The position numbers and the translations under genes are program-made. The notes under the pieces were generated by a model. It saw only the letters and a program-made list of their open reading frames with translations. It was not told the DNA's origin and made no database searches. A stretch of DNA of 64,000 nucleotides from assembly GCA_965247615.1 (NCBI GenBank), contig OZ252022.1, positions 2,852,001 through 2,916,000 of the forward strand, given 5' to 3'. Below, piece by piece: positions 60,914 to 64,000 of the stretch (its first letter is position 1; the number at the start of each line of letters is the position of its first letter). Source of the stretch: G965197715 sp965247615. Lineage in GTDB: Bacteria; Chloroflexota; Dehalococcoidia; Lucifugimonadales; UBA1127.

Positions 60914-62518
60914 ATGACCACACCCCAGAGCTACGACTACGTCATCGTCGGCAGTGGCATAGCGGGGCTGTACACGGCCCTGCTGGCCCGCGAGCATGGC
61001 AACGTCCTGGTGGTCACCAAGGGTGGCATTGAGGACTGCAACACGCGATACGCCCAGGGGGGCATCGCCGCCGCGGTTGGTCCGGACGACTCGCCGGAGC
61101 TTCACATGGAGGACACGCTGGTGGCGGGGGCGGACCTGTGCGACGCGGAGGCCGTGCGGATCCTGACGTCAGACGCGCCCCGCGCCATTGCAGACCTGGT
61201 GAGACTTGGCGTGGCCTTTGACACGGCCCACGGAGAGGTTGCCCTGGGCCGGGAGGGAGCCCACAGCGCCGCGCGCGTGCTCCACGCCGGTGGGGACGCC
61301 ACGGGCGCTCGCATTGAGCTGACGCTGGCTTCCCTGGCGCGCATGTCACGCATCCGCGTGCTGGAGCAGGTCCTGGCGCTGGAGGTGCTCATCTGCGCCG
61401 AGGACGGCCGCGCGGCTGGCCTGCGCGTACTGGACCGGCGCAGCGGGCATGAAGGCGTCTACCTGGGCCGGCACATCGTCCTGGCAACGGGGGGAGGCGG
61501 GCGCCTGTTCCGCCACACGACCAACCCGGAGGTGGCCACAGGTGACGGCGTCGCGCTGGCGTTCCGAGCGGGGGCCGTCGTCCGTGACATGGAGTTCTAC
61601 CAATTCCACCCCACGGCGCTGCACGTGCCGGGCGCGCCGCCCTTCCTCATCTCCGAGGCCGTGCGGGGAGAGGGGGGCATGCTGCGCAACGCTGCGGGCA
61701 CGCCCTTTATGGAGGCGTACCATCCCCGGGGCGACCTGGCGCCGCGGGACGTGGTCTCACGGGCCATCGTGTCCGAGATGGCCAAGACGGGGTCCAATCA
61801 CGTGCTGCTGGACGCGACGCACCTCCCGGCTTCCCGGACCACGGCCAGGTTTCCGAACATTTCAAGCACCTGCCTCCAGTACGGCTTGGACATCACGCGA
61901 GACGCCATACCCATCGCCCCGGCGGCGCACTACATGATGGGCGGGATCAAGACAAACACCTGGGCCGAGACGAACGTGCCCGGCCTCTACGCGTGCGGTG
62001 AGGTGACCTCGACGGGGGTCCACGGCGCCAACCGCCTGGCGAGCAACTCGTTGCTGGAGACGGTGGTCTTTGGCCGCAGGCTGGTGGAGCGGACGCTGGG
62101 CGCGGGCAACGGGGCCCAGGAGTCCGCACTGCCCGAGCTGCCGGTGACGCTGGAGCCGCCGGCAGCAGGGGGGGACGCTCCCTCACCCAGCCTGGAAGCC
62201 CTTCAGGACCTCCTCTGGCGTAGGGTTGGCATGGTGCGGGACGAGGGCGGCCTTCGCGAGGCGGCGGGGACCCTGGACGTCTGGACCCTGGCCTTGGGCC
62301 AGCCACAGGACGAGGCCTCCCATCAGCTCGCCAGCATGGTCCTGCTGGGGAGGCTGATGGCCCAGGCCGCCCTGCTGCGGCTGGAGAGCCGGGGGGCGCA
62401 CTACCGCACGGACTATCCTGAGCCGTCGGAGGGGTGGCGGAAGCACATCGCCTTTACACCGGCCGCGGCCCCGGCCGGTGGGGCGGAGGCGACCTCTCGC
62501 AGCCACAGCCGGCGTTGA
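60914..62518 (+). CDS. nadB: L-aspartate oxidase NadB
   Basis: NadB oxidises aspartate to iminoaspartate, the substrate of NadA. The 534-residue flavoprotein has YDYVIVGSGIAGLYTALLAR, DCNTRYAQGGIAAAVGPDDS, the active-site HPTALHVPGAPPFLISEAVR with His and Arg, GGIKTNTWAETNVPGLYACG and GVHGANRLASNSLLETVVFG. Length is standard. The AGAGG site is 10 bases before ATG 60914. It is preceded by the VOC gene and followed by nadC 52 bp downstream. Confidence 0.97.
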   Translation: MTTPQSYDYVIVGSGIAGLYTALLAREHGNVLVVTKGGIEDCNTRYAQGGIAAAVGPDDSPELHMEDTLVAGADLCDAEAVRILTSDAPRAIADLVRLGVAFDTAHGEVALGREGAHSAARVLHAGGDATGARIELTLASLARMSRIRVLEQVLALEVLICAEDGRAAGLRVLDRRSGHEGVYLGRHIVLATGGGGRLFRHTTNPEVATGDGVALAFRAGAVVRDMEFYQFHPTALHVPGAPPFLISEAVRGEGGMLRNAAGTPFMEAYHPRGDLAPRDVVSRAIVSEMAKTGSNHVLLDATHLPASRTTARFPNISSTCLQYGLDITRDAIPIAPAAHYMMGGIKTNTWAETNVPGLYACGEVTSTGVHGANRLASNSLLETVVFGRRLVERTLGAGNGAQESALPELPVTLEPPAAGGDAPSPSLEALQDLLWRRVGMVRDEGGLREAAGTLDVWTLALGQPQDEASHQLASMVLLGRLMAQAALLRLESRGAHYRTDYPEPSEGWRKHIAFTPAAAPAGGAEATSRSHSRR

Positions 62519-62570
62519 CCGGCCAGCCGGCAGCCGCGGGACTCAGCATCAAGAACCAGGAGATGAGCAG

Positions 62571-63479
62571 ATGACGCAGCACAACACGGATGGCGGAGCG
62601 GGGGCCGGTCGCGGGAGCTTTGGGCGGATGCCGCTGTACACGAACCCAGACATTTCCGTGCTGATAGACCGGGCCATCCAGGAGGACCTGGGCCTGGGGG
62701 ACGCCACGACGGATGCCTTGGTGCCCTCCGACCTGCCCGGGGAGGCGGTCATCTTCGCCAAGTCGCCGGGGGTGTTGTGCGGCGTGGAGGTGTGCCTGGA
62801 GGTGTTTCGCCGCATCGACCCAGCCATGGCCACTGAGGCTATTCTCGCGGACGGCGGCTCGCTGGAGCGCGGCAGCAACATCGCGCGGCTGCGGGGCTCC
62901 AAGGCCAGCATCCTCATGGGCGAGCGGCTTGGGCTGAATTTCGTTCAGCACCTGAGCGGGGTCGCCACGGCCACTGCGGGGCTGGTGCAGGCTGCGGAGG
63001 GGACGAGGGCGCGGATCATCGACACACGCAAGACCATCCCGGGCATGCGTGCCCTGCAGAAGTACGCCGTCCGGATGGGCGGGGGCCACAACCACCGCCA
63101 GAACCTTGGCGACGGCATCCTCATCAAGGACAACCACATCGCCGCCCTGCGGGCCCAGGGCATGAGCCTGGCGGACACAGTCCGGCTGGCGGAGAAACGG
63201 GCGTCTCACACCATCAAGATAGAGGTGGAGGTCACGAACATGGAGGAGGTCCAGGAGGCCCTGGACGGCGGCGCCCAGCTCATACTCCTGGACAACATGT
63301 CCGTGGAGGAGATGCGTGAGGCGGTGGGGCTGATCAACGGCCGGGCCCTGGTGGAGGCCTCCGGGGGCATAACCCTAGACTCCGTGCGAAGCATAGCGGA
63401 GACGGGAGTGGACCTCATCTCCTCGGGGGCGTTGACGCATTCGGCCAGCGCGTTGGACATCAGCCTGGACTTTGTGTGA
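62571..63479 (+). CDS. nadC: Nicotinate-nucleotide pyrophosphorylase (carboxylating) NadC
   Basis: NadC turns quinolinate and PRPP into nicotinate mononucleotide and CO2. The 302-residue protein has DRAIQEDLGLGDATTDALV, LNFVQHLSGVATAT, RIIDTRKTIPGMRALQKYAV, GGGHNHRQNLGDGILIKDNH, KIEVEVTNMEEVQEAL and VEASGGITLDSV, the phosphoribosyl-binding signatures. ATG 62571 follows CCAGGAGATGAGCAG. With nadA and nadB it completes the aspartate route within one operon-like run. Confidence 0.97.
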   Translation: MTQHNTDGGAGAGRGSFGRMPLYTNPDISVLIDRAIQEDLGLGDATTDALVPSDLPGEAVIFAKSPGVLCGVEVCLEVFRRIDPAMATEAILADGGSLERGSNIARLRGSKASILMGERLGLNFVQHLSGVATATAGLVQAAEGTRARIIDTRKTIPGMRALQKYAVRMGGGHNHRQNLGDGILIKDNHIAALRAQGMSLADTVRLAEKRASHTIKIEVEVTNMEEVQEALDGGAQLILLDNMSVEEMREAVGLINGRALVEASGGITLDSVRSIAETGVDLISSGALTHSASALDISLDFV

Positions 63480-63595
63480 GGCAGTGGGGGCGGAGCACGG
63501 GGGCGTTGGGCGCTCCCGTGCGAGCTTGGCGGCGGTGCGGGCGAGACCAAAGGTGCTAAATAGGGACCGGCAACACGAGAAGGGAACGCGCGCTA

Positions 63596-64000
63596 ATGAC
63601 TGGCGAGACGTCGCAAGCATCCGAGTACACGATGGGGTACAGCGAGGAGTTTCTGCAGCTTCTCCATCAACGCAGTGCGGAGACCCATGCCGCACACCTC
63701 CTCCCGCGCCTCAGGCCCGGACTTCGGTTGCTGGACTTCGGCTGTGGCCCGGGTACCATCACGGTCGGCTTGGCGCGGGCGGTGGAACCAGGGGAGATCC
63801 ACGGCATCGACATGGAGGAGTCGCAGATAGCCATGGCCCGGGCAGCGGCAGAGGCGGGCGGGCACCGCAACGCGACGTTCCACGTTGGAAACGTGCTGGA
63901 GCTCCCCTTCGAGGACAACTCCTTCGACGTTGCCCACTGCCATACCCTGCTGATGCACGTGCCCGATACCCAGGCCGTGCTCGCGGAGGTGAAGCGGGTC
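63596..64000 (+). CDS. SAM-dependent methyltransferase, 5' part (3' end outside window)
   Basis: A UbiE/ubiquinone-type small-molecule methyltransferase fragment of 135 residues that runs off the window. The SAM motif is LRLLDFGCGPGTITVGLARAV, followed by GIDMEESQIAMARAAAEAGG, VGNVLELPFEDNSFDVAHCH and LMHVPDTQAVLAEVKRV. The substrate is not evident. ATG 63596 has GAAGGGA upstream. It could be a separate transcript from nadC, as 116 bp lie between. Confidence 0.9.
   Translation, partial: MTGETSQASEYTMGYSEEFLQLLHQRSAETHAAHLLPRLRPGLRLLDFGCGPGTITVGLARAVEPGEIHGIDMEESQIAMARAAAEAGGHRNATFHVGNVLELPFEDNSFDVAHCHTLLMHVPDTQAVLAEVKRV

Overview
The window is 64 kb of GC-rich bacterial chromosome with short intergenic gaps, frequent GTG and TTG starts and strong GGAGG-type ribosome binding sites. 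The gene mix includes B12-dependent acyl-CoA mutases, class III CoA transferase, crotonase, NIPSNAP, bifunctional homocysteine methyltransferase/MTHFR, FabI, a UbiA prenyltransferase and a remnant of class V fructose bisphosphatase. This fits a Chloroflexota bacterium, perhaps of the Dehalococcoidia/SAR202 type. That assignment is inference from gene content; there is no rRNA gene here.

Layout. 1-5.3 kb: end of an MFS exporter, then on the minus strand moaC, moaA, rdgB, a broken fructose-bisphosphatase remnant and an isobutyryl-CoA-mutase-like large subunit. 5.3-8.7 kb: a repeat-rich gap, a membrane-anchored HNH protein, a severed Mrr-like nuclease fragment and an enoyl-CoA hydratase. 9-13.9 kb: metH/metF fusion, a hicB-hicA pair with hicA broken, typA and tRNA-Arg. 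13.9-15.8 kb: a PIN nuclease plus AAA ATPase operon beside the tRNA. 15.9-24.6 kb: CoA transferase, amidohydrolase, amidase with its small partner, VOC and NIPSNAP proteins, zinc-ribbon membrane proteins, ASCH protein, purQ and yqeY. 24.7-31.9 kb: an rlmD-maf fusion, tatA-tatC, a second small tatA, lpdA, an E2 acyltransferase and fabI. 32-43 kb: M20 peptidase, prenyltransferase, Asp/Glu racemase family protein, lipoprotein, oxidoreductases, a cysteine-dioxygenase-like cupin, an Mrp-like ATPase, a DUF59 protein and an O-methyltransferase. 43-51.6 kb: uvrB, then an accessory island (IS1595 remnant, a DPPH methyltransferase with an Eco29kI-like GIY-YIG nuclease, a 132-bp direct repeat, a phage-like small gene), then a bicupin, OsmC, DUF429 and ruvB. 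51.8-55.6 kb: methylmalonyl-CoA mutase large subunit, acyl-CoA dehydrogenase, epimerase and B12-binding subunit. 55.7-64 kb: moaD, moaE, a zinc-ribbon protein, tRNA-Ser, miaB-nadA-(VOC)-nadB-nadC and a partial methyltransferase.

How the genes work together. moaA, moaC, moaD and moaE supply molybdopterin. The mutase, epimerase and acyl-CoA dehydrogenase genes form a propionyl/branched-chain acyl-CoA route, and one B12 subunit may serve two different large subunits. nadA, nadB and nadC complete de novo NAD synthesis to nicotinate mononucleotide.

Most unusual points: an in-frame second copy of the MoaA GG tail; a MoaD whose GG is buried by a C-terminal extension next to a tandem repeat; the methyltransferase/GIY-YIG nuclease island whose third gene is cut by a duplicated fragment of the neighbouring cupin gene; the AAA-PIN pair at a tRNA; a MITE-like element inserted in the loop of a REP hairpin with a TTTC duplication; an Mrp-like ATPase without its CxxC; and an rlmD-maf fusion.
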